Shown in pieces: positions 7,998-17,494 of a stretch of 30,869 nucleotides of DNA. The stretch is from an uncultured Oscillospiraceae bacterium (GTDB lineage: Bacteria; Bacillota; Clostridia; Oscillospirales; Acutalibacteraceae), in contig CABTZO010000008.1 of assembly GCA_902489335.1 (NCBI GenBank), positions 1-30,869 of the forward strand, given 5' to 3'. The position numbers and the translations under genes are program-made. Within the stretch, counting starts at the first letter, position 1, and each line of letters starts with the position of its first letter. The notes under the pieces are model-generated. The model was not told the origin of the DNA and did not search any database. It was given only the letters and a program-made list of their open reading frames with translations.

Positions 7998-9308
7998 TTA
8001 TAATATATAGATATTATCTCTATTTTTAATATCTTTCATTACATTTTTCGTATCAAAAATTGCATCGGCATGTTTTGCCACAAATTCATAGTCAACATTG
8101 GTATGAGCTGTTGTAATTACAACAAGATCTGAATTTACAATTAGTTCTTCCGTCAATTCTTTTTCACCTGTCATTTGAAGACCTTTGTCATTAAAAGACT
8201 CAACGAAAGGATCATAATACTTGATGTCTGCACCTACTTTCATCAGTTCTTCAACAACTGAAATTGCCGGACTTTCACGGTAATCATCAATATCATTTTT
8301 ATATGCGACACCCAAGACCAAAATTTTCGCTCCGTTTATTGCTTTTTTCCTTGAATTGAGAATATGCATTGCTCTGTCAACACAGTATGCAGGTTGACTG
8401 TCATTTATAACCATTGAATTTTCAATCAAAGTTGTATGGAAACCGTATTCTCTTGCTTTCCATGACAAATAATACGGATCAAGCGGAATGCAATGACCGC
8501 CGAGTCCGGGTCCCGGATAAAACGGTTGGAAGCCATAGGGTTTTGTCTTTGCAGCTTCAATTACTTCCCATACGGAAATTTCCATTTTATGACAGAGACG
8601 CGCAATTTCATTTATGAGTCCGATATTTATATTTCTATAAGTGTTTTCAAGAATTTTTTCCATTTCGGCAATTGCCGGAGAAGAAGCCTTAAAAACAGGT
8701 GCTTCGAGAACAGCTTCATACATTGCGGCTGCTACTTCAGTACATTCTGGAGTACAACCTCCGACTACCTTTGGAGTATTTTTTGTTTTATAAATAAGGT
8801 TACCCGGATCTACTCTTTCAGGTGAAAATGCAAGATAAAAATCTTTTCCGCACTTTAGTCCGCTTCCCTCTTCCAAAATAGGCTTTAAAAGTTCCTCCGT
8901 TGTTCCGGGATACGTTGTAGATTCTAAAACAATTAGCATATCTTTGTGCATATACGGAGCAATGCTTTCAGCCGAAGATTTAACATAAGAAATATCCGGC
9001 TGTTGATGTAAGTCAAGCGGAGTAGGAACTGCAATCGCAACACAATCACAACTTGCAACCTCTTCAAAGTTCGTAGTTGCTTTAAATTTTCCGGAATCAA
9101 CGATTTCTTTTAGATCTTCGTTCACAACATCGCCTATATAATTGATTCCGTCATTTACCATTTGGACTTTCTTGTCCTGAACGTCAAATCCTAAAACATG
9201 AAATCCTGCCTTTGCTTTTTCCACAGCAAGCGGAAGACCTACGTAGCCTAATCCGCAAACACCGAGTGTTGCTGTTTTGTCCTTGATTTTTTCAATCAAT
9301 TTACTCAT
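7998..9308 (-). CDS. wbpA: UDP-N-acetylglucosamine 6-dehydrogenase (WbpA-like)
   Basis: An NAD-dependent four-electron oxidation of UDP-GlcNAc to UDP-GlcNAc-uronate, the first step of the UDP-2,3-diacetamido-uronate route. It has 436 residues of the UDP-glucose/GDP-mannose dehydrogenase family. The Rossmann motif GLGYVGLP is at 19-26, ESTTYPGTTEE at 129-139, and Lys218 and Asn222 lie in the EMEKILENTYRN helix. The catalytic Cys273 is in GGHCIPLDP. The WbpA/WecC-like substrate is inferred chiefly from the neighbouring wbpB, wbpD and wbpE genes; UDP-ManNAc dehydrogenase is the main alternative. It starts 10 bases after wbpE ends. Confidence 0.88.
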   Translation of the reverse strand: MSKLIEKIKDKTATLGVCGLGYVGLPLAVEKAKAGFHVLGFDVQDKKVQMVNDGINYIGDVVNEDLKEIVDSGKFKATTNFEEVASCDCVAIAVPTPLDLHQQPDISYVKSSAESIAPYMHKDMLIVLESTTYPGTTEELLKPILEEGSGLKCGKDFYLAFSPERVDPGNLIYKTKNTPKVVGGCTPECTEVAAAMYEAVLEAPVFKASSPAIAEMEKILENTYRNINIGLINEIARLCHKMEISVWEVIEAAKTKPYGFQPFYPGPGLGGHCIPLDPYYLSWKAREYGFHTTLIENSMVINDSQPAYCVDRAMHILNSRKKAINGAKILVLGVAYKNDIDDYRESPAISVVEELMKVGADIKYYDPFVESFNDKGLQMTGEKELTEELIVNSDLVVITTAHTNVDYEFVAKHADAIFDTKNVMKDIKNRDNIYIL

Positions 9309-9318
9309 ATTTTCTCCT

Positions 9319-10440
9319 TTATTTAAGTAAAATATTTGTTACCTTATCAATAGCATCCTCTTTTAAATAAGGATGCATGGGAAGACTTAAAACATGCTTG
9401 GTTGCATATATGGTTTTTTGATATCTGTCATCCGTAAGATTAAATTCAGAAAAGGCAGCTTGACTGTGCATTCCTCTCGGATAATAAATCATTGATGGAA
9501 TATCGTTTTCTTTTAATGTTTTCTGCATTTCATTTCTTTTTTCTTCATCATCAAAAAGAATTGTATATTGTGCCCAACTTGAAAGATAACCGTCCGGAAC
9601 CGTGGGTGTTTTATATTTATCTTTTAATCTTTCGGTATACATTTTTGCGACCTTATTGACACTTTCAAGTTCATAGTCAACAAAGGCTTTAAATTTTGGC
9701 AGTAAAATTGCGGCTTGTATGGTATCAAGTCTCGAATTCATCCCTATTTCACGGTTGTCATATTTATCTGTCGGAGATTTTCCCAAAGCTCTGAGAGATC
9801 TCAGTCTTTCATCAATTTCATCATCATCCGTAAAAATAGCACCACCGTCACCGTAACAGCCGAGCGGTTTTGCAGGGAAGAAAGATGTTGCCGATATATC
9901 TCCGAAAGAGCAGGCTTTTTTCCCTCTGATTTCTCCTCCGAAACCTTGAGCGGCATCCTCCAAAACAATCATATTATATTTTTTTGCTATCTTAAGGATT
10001 TCATCAAAATTCGCCGGCAAGCCAAACAAATCAACAGGTATCACAGCTTTAGGAATCAATTTGCCTTCGTCTAAAACCCTCTTGATTTCGTTTTCCAAAG
10101 CTTCAGGGCAGATATTAAAGGTATCAAGATCGATGTCTACAAAAATCGGAGTTGCACCCACACTGCTTGCACAAGAAGCCGAAGCAAAATAAGTAAAATC
10201 CGATGTAAAAACTGCATCTCCTTCTTTTATATCCAACGCCATAAGCGAAAGGGTAAGTGCCTCTGTTCCGTTAGCAACGCCTATACAGTGTTTACGACCG
10301 ACATAAGAAGAAAGTTTTTCTTCTAACTGTGTAACCTGTTTACCCAAAATAAAAGAGTTGCTTTCAATAACTTCTTTAATTCCTGAATCAATCTGGTCCT
10401 TAAGGACCTCATATTGAGCGCCTAAATCTCTAAATTTCAT
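9319..10440 (-). CDS. wbpE: PLP-dependent sugar 3-aminotransferase (WbpE-like)
   Basis: A DegT/DnrJ/EryC1-family enzyme that puts an amino group on the 3-keto sugar made by WbpB, with glutamate as donor. It has 373 residues. Lys191, in the segment [14 protein letters not shown], is the PLP Schiff-base lysine; EDAAQ (161-165) supplies the aspartate that holds the PLP ring nitrogen. The opening residues (FRDLGAQY) are typical of WbpE/WlbC. Its ATG overlaps the wbpD stop by 4 bases, so the two are translationally coupled. The specific substrate is an inference from the wbpA/B/D context. Confidence 0.88.
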   Translation of the reverse strand: MKFRDLGAQYEVLKDQIDSGIKEVIESNSFILGKQVTQLEEKLSSYVGRKHCIGVANGTEALTLSLMALDIKEGDAVFTSDFTYFASASCASSVGATPIFVDIDLDTFNICPEALENEIKRVLDEGKLIPKAVIPVDLFGLPANFDEILKIAKKYNMIVLEDAAQGFGGEIRGKKACSFGDISATSFFPAKPLGCYGDGGAIFTDDDEIDERLRSLRALGKSPTDKYDNREIGMNSRLDTIQAAILLPKFKAFVDYELESVNKVAKMYTERLKDKYKTPTVPDGYLSSWAQYTILFDDEEKRNEMQKTLKENDIPSMIYYPRGMHSQAAFSEFNLTDDRYQKTIYATKHVLSLPMHPYLKEDAIDKVTNILLK

Positions 10441-11003
10441 TTTATCTCCTCAAGTCCGTTTTCAGTCTTTTTATATTTTCTGCCACAGTTTTGACAAGTA
10501 AAATCATCTTTTAAAAGCGTTCCGCATTCACAGGCCCAGCCGGATATTTTTGCGGGAACACCGAGCATGAGTGCATGATTCGGAACATTCTTTGTGACAA
10601 CGGCACCGGCTCCGATAAGCGCCCACTTGCCGACTGTATGCCCGCAAACAATCGTCGCATTCGCACCTATACTCGCACCGGTCTTTATTAAAGTTTTTTT
10701 ATAATTTGAAGATCCTTTCGGATATTTTGCTCTCGGAGTCAAATCATTTGTAAAAACGGACGATGGTCCACAGAAAACAAAATCTTCAAGTTCAACGCCC
10801 TCATAGAGGGATACATTATTCTGCAATTTACAACCGTTACCGATTTTAACGTTATTTGAAACATTGACATTTTGACCGAGAGAACAATTGTCTCCGATTA
10901 CCGCGCCGCTTTGAATATGAGAAAAATGCCAAACCTTTGTATTTTCACCGATTTGCACATTGTCGTCGACAAAGCTGCTTTCATGAACAAAAAAGTTTTT
11001 CAT
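10437..11003 (-). CDS. wbpD: UDP-sugar N-acetyltransferase (WbpD/WlbB-like) with zinc-ribbon tail
   Basis: A left-handed beta-helix acyltransferase of 188 residues. It would acetylate the new 3-amino group to give the 2,3-diacetamido-glucuronate nucleotide. Hexapeptide repeats run from about residue 12 to 150, with the usual loop at [12 protein letters not shown] (86-97). After the helix, four cysteines (158, 160, 170, 173) form a compact CxC...CxxC zinc-ribbon-like tail, which the textbook enzymes such as WbpD and WlbB are not known to need. It lies 8 bases after wbpB and overlaps wbpE by 4 bases. Confidence 0.87.
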   Translation of the reverse strand: MKNFFVHESSFVDDNVQIGENTKVWHFSHIQSGAVIGDNCSLGQNVNVSNNVKIGNGCKLQNNVSLYEGVELEDFVFCGPSSVFTNDLTPRAKYPKGSSNYKKTLIKTGASIGANATIVCGHTVGKWALIGAGAVVTKNVPNHALMLGVPAKISGWACECGTLLKDDFTCQNCGRKYKKTENGLEEIK

Positions 11004-11011
11004 ATTTCTCC

Positions 11012-12088
11012 TTATTTATCAAATCTTCCGGTAAAATCGACAGATGATACATTTTTAAGCGGAAGTTTTACAGGTTTTCCCGTAGCTGCAGACTCGTATA
11101 TTGCAAGAACTGTTTCAACCGCGTTTCTGCCCTCAATGGCATTGATGTAAACGGGGCGATCATTTTCTATTGCATCTATTACATCGGCATATAGGCTTAT
11201 ATGACCATTGCCATATACATTTGATGTCTGTTCTTCAAGTCCTTTGTTTTTTTCATCTTCTTTTGTTTCATCGGCAAAATTCCAAACATCTATATTGTTC
11301 GTAGATTTTCCGCCAATTTTAACTGTTCCCGTTTGTCCGAAAATATAGAGCGTTTCCTCCAAATTTTGCGGATAAACATTGACGGTTCCCTCAACAGTGC
11401 CGACAGCTCCGTTTGAAAATTTGATAATTGCGGTTCCCAAGTCTTCACATTCTATATAATCATGAAATTGTCTTTTTGTAACAGCATATATTGAATCAAT
11501 ATGTTCTCCCATCATCCATCTGAGCAAATCTATGCCATGAATACATTGATTGAAAAGACAACCGCCGTCGGACGCCCATTTTCCGCGCCAAAGAGCTTGA
11601 TCATAATATTGTTTTCCTCTGTTCCAGCGAACATTTATTGAACCGTGAGAAATTTTACCGAATCTTCCCGTTTCAAGAGCCTTTCTTGTTTTTTGAACAG
11701 CCACATTGAAACGATTTTGATGACAAACCGAAACTTTAACATTATTTTTTTCGGCAGCCTCAACAATAGCATCTGCGTCTTTCATAGACATTGCCATCGG
11801 TTTTTCAATGATTACATTTAAACCTTTATTTATACAAAAAAGTGCAATTTCTGCATGAACGCCACTATCTGTCGCAATAGCAACAAGTTCCAAATCAGGG
11901 TTTTCTTCAATCATTGTCTTATAATCTGTATATCTTTTTGTTTCTTTATCAAACCCGGTCTTTTCAAAAAGAATGTCTATGTGTTCGGGAACGATGTCAC
12001 ATACTGCTTGCAGATAAAGATTATTTGCGACAACCGCCTTAATATGATTTATAGCAATTCTTCCGCAACCAATAAGTCCAAATCTCAT
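11012..12088 (-). CDS. wbpB: Gfo/Idh/MocA-family sugar 3-dehydrogenase (WbpB-like)
   Basis: An NAD-dependent oxidoreductase that would oxidise C3 of UDP-GlcNAc-uronate, supplying the keto sugar to WbpE. It has 358 residues. The Rossmann motif GLIGCGRIA is at 4-12, the EKPMAMS motif has catalytic Lys96, and His184 ([10 protein letters not shown]) matches the catalytic histidine of WlbA. It lies about 68 bases downstream of the phosphoglycosyltransferase gene, the widest gap inside this operon. Gfo/Idh/MocA enzymes are diverse; the WbpB assignment rests on the adjoining wbpD, wbpE and wbpA. Confidence 0.87.
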   Translation of the reverse strand: MRFGLIGCGRIAINHIKAVVANNLYLQAVCDIVPEHIDILFEKTGFDKETKRYTDYKTMIEENPDLELVAIATDSGVHAEIALFCINKGLNVIIEKPMAMSMKDADAIVEAAEKNNVKVSVCHQNRFNVAVQKTRKALETGRFGKISHGSINVRWNRGKQYYDQALWRGKWASDGGCLFNQCIHGIDLLRWMMGEHIDSIYAVTKRQFHDYIECEDLGTAIIKFSNGAVGTVEGTVNVYPQNLEETLYIFGQTGTVKIGGKSTNNIDVWNFADETKEDEKNKGLEEQTSNVYGNGHISLYADVIDAIENDRPVYINAIEGRNAVETVLAIYESAATGKPVKLPLKNVSSVDFTGRFDK

Positions 12089-12156
12089 AAAAATACTCCT
12101 TTAATTATTCATTTTACTATTTTTATGTGTTGGTTGCCATTATCAAATTTAACTAA

Positions 12157-12840
12157 TTATCTGATAACGGCAACTACTGTTTTAATCATTATTTTAAAGT
12201 CTCTGAAAAATGTAAAATCTTTAATATCATTTAAATTATATTTCATTTTTTTCGGCATAATTTTTTCTATGTATATTTTTTCAGAATTTTCTGAATCCTT
12301 TAATAAATCATCTTCGTCCTTATATTCTATACTCGCGTTTGAAGTTACACCGGCAGGTAAAAGTAAGGTTGCAAGCATTTCATCGGAATAATGCTTTACA
12401 TATTTTGGTACTTCCGGTCTTGTTCCGACAAAACTCATATCTCCGAGTAAAATATCTATCAACTGTCCGGTTTCATCAAGTCGAATTTTTCTTATCAGTT
12501 TTCCGACTTTGGTAACTCTGTCATCTTCATTCAAAGTTATCAGGTTTCCTTTTTTATCAGCGTTATCTATCATCGTTCTGAATTTATGAATTCTAAACTC
12601 TTTTCCGTAAGAAGTAATCCTTGTCTGTCTGTAAAAAACAGGGCCCTTGGAATCAATCTTTATGGCAATAGCCAAAATCAAATACACAGGCGATATAATG
12701 ATCAGCATTAAAAAAGAAACGATAATGTCAAAAAGTCTTTTAAAAAATAAAGAGAATCTTTTCTTATTTAAAATATCATAATATTCTTTTACCGAATCAT
12801 TTTTCATAAAATCCGGAATGTCTTCCCATTTTCTCAACAT
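12157..12840 (-). CDS. pglC: Initiating phosphoglycosyltransferase (PglC-like)
   Basis: A monotopic phosphoglycosyltransferase of 227 residues. It moves a sugar-1-phosphate from a UDP-sugar to undecaprenyl phosphate, starting a lipid-linked glycan at the cytoplasmic face of the membrane. A hydrophobic re-entrant helix covers about 36-60 with the helix-breaking Ser50-Pro51 pair. The catalytic Asp122-Glu123 dyad lies in IRLDETGQL, and GDMSFVGTRPE (133-143) is the family signature. Here the usual VGPRP is VGTRP, so the proline before Arg is replaced by Thr. It overlaps the upstream aminotransferase by 7 bases. The bacillosamine substrate is inferred from the pglE/pglF-like neighbours. Confidence 0.87.
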   Translation of the reverse strand: MLRKWEDIPDFMKNDSVKEYYDILNKKRFSLFFKRLFDIIVSFLMLIIISPVYLILAIAIKIDSKGPVFYRQTRITSYGKEFRIHKFRTMIDNADKKGNLITLNEDDRVTKVGKLIRKIRLDETGQLIDILLGDMSFVGTRPEVPKYVKHYSDEMLATLLLPAGVTSNASIEYKDEDDLLKDSENSEKIYIEKIMPKKMKYNLNDIKDFTFFRDFKIMIKTVVAVIR

Positions 12841-14051
12841 AAGTTTTCTATGATTTCCTTAAAATTAGAAATTATATAATCGACATCATCATCTGTAAGC
12901 TTTGTATATAACGGCAAGGTTATAGAATTTTTATATCTGTTGAAAGCGTTGGGATAATCACTGATGTTGAAACCCAACTCTCTGTAAGCCGTATGCATCG
13001 GCAGTGGTTTATAGTGAACATTGGTCGCTATACCGCGTTTTGCCATTTCTTCAATTATTTCATTTCTTGTTTTTTCTTCTATATCGGGGATTCTTATTAT
13101 ATAAAGATGACCCGAAGAAGAATATTCGTCGGTATAATGTTTAAGCGACAAAAGTCCCATAGGCAAAAATGCTTCATCATATTTTTTTATTATATTTTTT
13201 CTTTTCTCAAGCATTTTTTGATATCTTTGCATTTGCGCAAGACCTATTGCGGCAGAAATGTCAGTCATATTGCATTTATAATAAGTCCCGACAACATCAT
13301 ATTCCCAAGCGCCCGCCTTTGTCTTTGCGAGAGCATCTTTGTTTTGACCGTGAAGACTGAAGAGTTGAAGTTTTTTGTAAATATCATCGTTGTCAATTCC
13401 CGGAATTGTTTTCCAGGTTAATGCTCCGCCTTCCGATGTTGTGAAATTCTTTACGGCATGGAAACTGAAATTTGAAAAATCTGCAATTGATCCGACTTTT
13501 TCACCCTTATATGTAGCACCAAAAGCATGTGCCGCATCTGTCACAATCGCAATTCTGCCAATTGCTTTTTGAATTTCGTTTGACGGTTGGAATAAATCTT
13601 TTTTTGAATTTACGATTTCAAATAATTTTTCATAATCACAGGGAATCCCCGCCAAATCAATCGGAATAATCGCCTTTGTTTTGTCCGTTATCGCCTTTTC
13701 AACAGCCGAATAATCTATTTCAAGTTTTCCGTCTTTATCAAGACAATCGACCAAAATCATTTTTGCTCCGACATGAGCTATAACCGAAGCTGTTGCCGTA
13801 TATGTGTATGCGCAGGTTATTATTTCATCACCTGAGCCGATTCCCAGCAAACGTAAAGAAAGCTCTGCACAGGCTGTCTGCGAATTAAGACAAACACAGC
13901 CGTCAGCGCCGGTAAATTTAATTATTTCTTTTTCTAATTTTTTTGTTTTCGGTCCGGTTGTAATCCAACCGGATTTCAAAGCATCTACAACACTTTCAAT
14001 CTCCAAATCGGTAATATCGGGTGGAGAAAAAGGAATGTTCTTAATTTTCAT
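12834..14051 (-). CDS. pglE: PLP-dependent UDP-4-keto-sugar aminotransferase (PglE-like)
   Basis: A DegT/DnrJ/EryC1-family aminotransferase of 405 residues. With the preceding dehydratase it would form UDP-4-amino-4,6-dideoxy-GlcNAc. The N-terminal SGWITTGPKTKKLE motif (27-40) is typical of 4-keto-sugar aminotransferases (PglE, ArnB, PseC). TDAAH (171-175) and Lys201 in FHAVKNFTTSEGGA are the PLP-binding residues. It starts 10 bases after the dehydratase gene and overlaps the phosphoglycosyltransferase gene. A PglD-type acetyltransferase, the next enzyme of the bacillosamine route, is not beside it. Confidence 0.85.
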   Translation of the reverse strand: MKIKNIPFSPPDITDLEIESVVDALKSGWITTGPKTKKLEKEIIKFTGADGCVCLNSQTACAELSLRLLGIGSGDEIITCAYTYTATASVIAHVGAKMILVDCLDKDGKLEIDYSAVEKAITDKTKAIIPIDLAGIPCDYEKLFEIVNSKKDLFQPSNEIQKAIGRIAIVTDAAHAFGATYKGEKVGSIADFSNFSFHAVKNFTTSEGGALTWKTIPGIDNDDIYKKLQLFSLHGQNKDALAKTKAGAWEYDVVGTYYKCNMTDISAAIGLAQMQRYQKMLEKRKNIIKKYDEAFLPMGLLSLKHYTDEYSSSGHLYIIRIPDIEEKTRNEIIEEMAKRGIATNVHYKPLPMHTAYRELGFNISDYPNAFNRYKNSITLPLYTKLTDDDVDYIISNFKEIIENLC

Positions 14052-14061
14052 ATAAGCCTCT

Positions 14062-15966
14062 CTAAATATCTTTTCTCACATACTTACTGTTATGATTAAA
14101 TCCGGGAACAAGTTTTTCAAGATTTGAAATTATATCATCCGAATTAAGCTTGTCAATGTTTTCTTTTGACTCTTGTATGATTTCCATATAAGAGTCGGCA
14201 TCAATCTCTTTTCTTCTCGCTACAAACATTTTTTCTATTTTTTCAATTTCTTCATCTTTATTGTGTGAAAAAAGCTCTTCCGTCATCTTTTCACCCTCAC
14301 GAAGACCTGTTATTTTTATTTCAACTTTCTTACCTGTGGATTTGTAATATATATCAACCATTTTTTGAGCCATATTATATATATTAACAGGTGTTCCCAT
14401 ATCTAAAACAAATAAATCTCCACGACCTATATATGACATAGATTTTAAAACAAGTGAAACGGCTTCGGGAATAAGCATAAAATATCTTTCTATATTTTTG
14501 CTCGTAACAGTTACAGGCCCGCCCTCTTCAATTTGACGTTTGAAAATCGGAATAACCGAGCCTGCAGAACCAAGAACATTTCCAAAACGTACGCAAAGAA
14601 AATGTGTATCACTGTTTTGATTGTAGCATTGAACTATTCTTTCACATACAGCCTTTGTAGCGCCCATTATATTTGTTGGATTAACGGCTTTGTCTGTTGA
14701 AATCATTAGGAATCTTTCAACATTATATTTATCTGAAAGATCTGCAAGATTCATCGTTCCAAAAACATTATTTTTATATGCTTCTTTAATATTGTGTTCC
14801 ATAAGAGGAACATGTTTATGAGCCGCAGCATGAAAGACGACATCTATTTTATAATAATCAAAAACATCTTCGAGACAATTTCTATCGGCTATTGAACCGA
14901 TTATTGTTCTCAAATCTAAATTTGGATATTTAGATTTGAGTTCAAGTTGAACATCATAGACCGTATTCTCACAAATATCAAAGAGAACAAGCGCTTTAAC
15001 ATTTGCATTAGCACTTATTTGACGACAAATTTCGGACCCTATAGAACCTCCGGCACCCGTTACCAAAATAACTTTATCTCTAAAAGATTCAAAAATTTCA
15101 CTTAAATCGGGATTTATTACTTGACGACCTAAAAGATCTTCATAATTTATTTCCCTGAGTTGATAAAAAAGATTTCCTTCATCGAATACAACTACGCCGG
15201 GTAAAATTTTAACTTTTGCGGCAGTTTGGTTGCAAATTTCAATAATTCGATTTTTGGCTTCCGTTGTTGCAGATGGAATTGCTATATATATTTCATCTAT
15301 GCCTTCTCGCATAACGAAATCCGGGACTTCATCTACTGTTCCGGCAATTTTCACTCCGGAAAGATATCTGTTTTTCTTTGTCTCATCATCATCAAAAACA
15401 GCAACAACTCTTTTATCTATATTTTGATTTTTATTTTTTATTTCTTCTATTAAAATCTTACCGGCATTTCCGCCACCGATAACAATAATTTTCTTAATTC
15501 GCAAATATCCGGCGGAATCATGACCTTTTCTCCTACTCGCATGAAAGAGAAGGAAAAATAAAAATCTTGAAATTAAAATAAGTAGGAATGAAAAGAGTAA
15601 ATACTTTACAGACCATACAAAAAGCTCGGATTTTCTAAGGCTTATTAAAATTAAAGAGGAAACAAAGAATATGCTTAGCTTACTGATTATAAGCGCTATC
15701 GTAAGGTTGATATAGTCTTCGCCGGAAATAACTCTCCAAACTCTCTGATAAATTTTAAAAACATTGAAAATTATAAACATAAACAGAAAATCGCAAACTA
15801 TAAAGACTAAGATTTTCCATAAATTTTCTGAAAAGAATTCGAAAGAAAAGCGCATGTCAAGTATTGCGGAAAGAAACGCAGACAAAACAAGTGCAAAGAA
15901 ATCACTGATTAAAAATCTTGATTTTATTGATTTGAGTTTTTCAAAAAAATGTTTGCCTTTCGGCAT
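14062..15966 (-). CDS. pglF: Membrane UDP-GlcNAc 4,6-dehydratase (PglF/CapD-like)
   Basis: Makes UDP-4-keto-6-deoxy-GlcNAc. It has 634 residues, the full length of the PglF/WbpM/CapD family. Four membrane segments lie within residues 18-142. A CoA-binding-like Rossmann domain (from about 158, motif VIGGGNAG) is followed by the extended-SDR catalytic domain from 298 (VTGAGGSIGSE). The catalytic set STDKAVNPTNIMGATK (423-438) contains Thr424, Asp425, Lys426 plus Met434 and Lys438; the usual SDR Tyr is replaced by Met, as expected for PglF-type dehydratases. An AAAGGAG ribosome site precedes ATG. It is the first gene of the glycan operon, directly below the promoter at 16014-16042. Confidence 0.9.
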   Translation of the reverse strand: MPKGKHFFEKLKSIKSRFLISDFFALVLSAFLSAILDMRFSFEFFSENLWKILVFIVCDFLFMFIIFNVFKIYQRVWRVISGEDYINLTIALIISKLSIFFVSSLILISLRKSELFVWSVKYLLFSFLLILISRFLFFLLFHASRRKGHDSAGYLRIKKIIVIGGGNAGKILIEEIKNKNQNIDKRVVAVFDDDETKKNRYLSGVKIAGTVDEVPDFVMREGIDEIYIAIPSATTEAKNRIIEICNQTAAKVKILPGVVVFDEGNLFYQLREINYEDLLGRQVINPDLSEIFESFRDKVILVTGAGGSIGSEICRQISANANVKALVLFDICENTVYDVQLELKSKYPNLDLRTIIGSIADRNCLEDVFDYYKIDVVFHAAAHKHVPLMEHNIKEAYKNNVFGTMNLADLSDKYNVERFLMISTDKAVNPTNIMGATKAVCERIVQCYNQNSDTHFLCVRFGNVLGSAGSVIPIFKRQIEEGGPVTVTSKNIERYFMLIPEAVSLVLKSMSYIGRGDLFVLDMGTPVNIYNMAQKMVDIYYKSTGKKVEIKITGLREGEKMTEELFSHNKDEEIEKIEKMFVARRKEIDADSYMEIIQESKENIDKLNSDDIISNLEKLVPGFNHNSKYVRKDI

Positions 15967-16013
15967 ATAAACACTCCTTTTATTGTGACTTTTTTGACAA
16001 AATTTATCGTCAA

Positions 16014-16042
16014 ATTATAACATATAGATTGACTCAATGCAA
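16014..16042 (-). promoter_or_regulatory. Promoter of the nucleotide-sugar operon
   Basis: The -35 TTGCAT (16037-16042) and a perfect -10 TATAAT (16014-16019) are 17 bases apart on the minus strand, about 48 bases before the pglF-like start. It is the only strong promoter seen for the block down to 6159. Confidence 0.8.
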
Positions 16043-16150
16043 TTTATACGCATGTGAAAAAAGCTTAACATATTGTTTGATTATAATAAATATTTATTAA
16101 GCATAACACGGTTTTCAAAGATTAAATATAAAATTAAAATATATAAAACA

Positions 16151-16179
16151 TGCCAAAAGACGTCGAACATCTTTTGGCA
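16151..16179 (-). terminator. Terminator of the lipoprotein gene
   Basis: TGCCAAAAGA (16151-16160) pairs perfectly with TCTTTTGGCA (16170-16179) across a 9-base loop. On the minus strand a short T run (TGTTTTATAT) follows. It lies about 10 bases after the lipoprotein stop codon. Confidence 0.75.
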
Positions 16180-16189
16180 TTAATTGTTT

Positions 16190-17284
16190 TTACTTGTATA
16201 TAGTCAAGCTATCCGATTCAACCGTCGGAATGTCGGGCGCGAAAAACAAATAATCAGTCATTTCAAAATCGTTTTCATCAACCATTATAAAGGCATTCAT
16301 ACCTTTTTTGGAAATAGGATTTTCCGGAGCAACTCCAAGCAACAAGAAAATATTTTCAACTAAAACTTCTTTTTTAGTTTCACTTTCATCAGTCACACTG
16401 ATTTTTCTTGGAGAATTCAACTTCAAAAAACAAAACTTAAATTCAAAATTAGGATCAACTTTTTTCATATCTTCAAAATTTTCAAAATAAGCTTCAACAC
16501 CCTTTGAATCGGGGTATTTTTTTAATATCTCTTCTTTCGTGTACATCTCCAATTTTCCATCCAAGATAATTTTATTCTCTTTTTTACCCTCTTTTTTCCG
16601 CTTCTCCACAATATTACTAAAATCCATTTTAGGCTCTGTAAGCTTACCTGAATAACGATTTTTTTTGCTTGATAATCTGTTAATAGGCTCTCGATTTTTT
16701 ATATCAAAAAATTCAAAATCTTTTGAATTAAGATCTTCGCCAATTAGTCCGTCAAACACCAAGTCTTTTACAAATTTTCCGTTTTCAAAAGTAAGCATGA
16801 CGCACTCACCTTTGCCATTCACTGGACCAAAATAATAATAAAAAAGACCGTTACCGATTGTTGTTAAACCAAATCCATCCGGCGTATTAGGCTTGTAAAA
16901 AGATTCTGACACTACCACTTCATTATTCGATGGATTAATGGCAAAAACCATAACCGGATTATTTTGAAAAATCATATGATCATGATTGACTTGTGCCTCT
17001 ACTATCATTACAGGAATATTGCTATTGTATATGTTTAATAGTGCATATTCATATTGACCGGTTAATGTCAAATCATAATCTTTCCAGTCATCATCTTTTT
17101 GATGCTTTATATCGTCCGGTATGAATTTATAATTGCTAATATTATCAAGGACTTCATTATATTTTTTTATAGCCACCAAATATGGATCCTCTGCTTTTTT
17201 CCTGCATGAAGTAAAACTAAAAATAAGACTTAAAATCAATATTAAAACTGATAACTTAATGGTTTTCTTTGATAAATTTTTCAT
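16190..17284 (-). CDS. Predicted lipoprotein of unknown function
   Basis: A 364-residue protein that I do not recognise. It has a positively charged N-terminus, a hydrophobic core at 10-24 and a Cys at 27 (SFTSC) consistent with a lipobox and lipid anchoring at the outer face of the membrane, although Phe at -3 is not ideal. The rest is soluble, beta-rich and charged, with a Lys/Glu-rich stretch at about 228-245. It reads as an extracytoplasmic substrate-free lipoprotein rather than an ABC binding protein. It ends in its own terminator and lies about 200 bases downstream of glutathione peroxidase, so it is probably a separate unit. No function is proposed. Confidence 0.8.
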   Translation of the reverse strand: MKNLSKKTIKLSVLILILSLIFSFTSCRKKAEDPYLVAIKKYNEVLDNISNYKFIPDDIKHQKDDDWKDYDLTLTGQYEYALLNIYNSNIPVMIVEAQVNHDHMIFQNNPVMVFAINPSNNEVVVSESFYKPNTPDGFGLTTIGNGLFYYYFGPVNGKGECVMLTFENGKFVKDLVFDGLIGEDLNSKDFEFFDIKNREPINRLSSKKNRYSGKLTEPKMDFSNIVEKRKKEGKKENKIILDGKLEMYTKEEILKKYPDSKGVEAYFENFEDMKKVDPNFEFKFCFLKLNSPRKISVTDESETKKEVLVENIFLLLGVAPENPISKKGMNAFIMVDENDFEMTDYLFFAPDIPTVESDSLTIYK

Positions 17285-17447
17285 AATTCACCTCATTCTA
17301 AATTTTAACAATAAAAGTCATTTAACATAAAATATTTTTACGGGTTTAACGTATAAAAAAGATTTTCAACAATAGTATTTTATTTATGACTAATCTTATA
17401 TTTAATTTTATCATTTATAATTATTAAATGCAGCTTATCTTTAATAA

Positions 17448-17491
17448 AAAAGTTCCGAATATCGAAGTGAAATTCAAAATTCGGAACTTTT
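17448..17491 (-). terminator. Terminator of glutathione peroxidase gene
   Basis: A 13-base perfect stem (17448-17460 with 17479-17491) with an 18-base loop begins 4 bases after the peroxidase stop codon. It is followed on the minus strand by TTTATTAAAG. The sequence is nearly symmetrical and could also stop plus-strand transcripts. Confidence 0.8.
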
Positions 17492-17494
17492 GTT

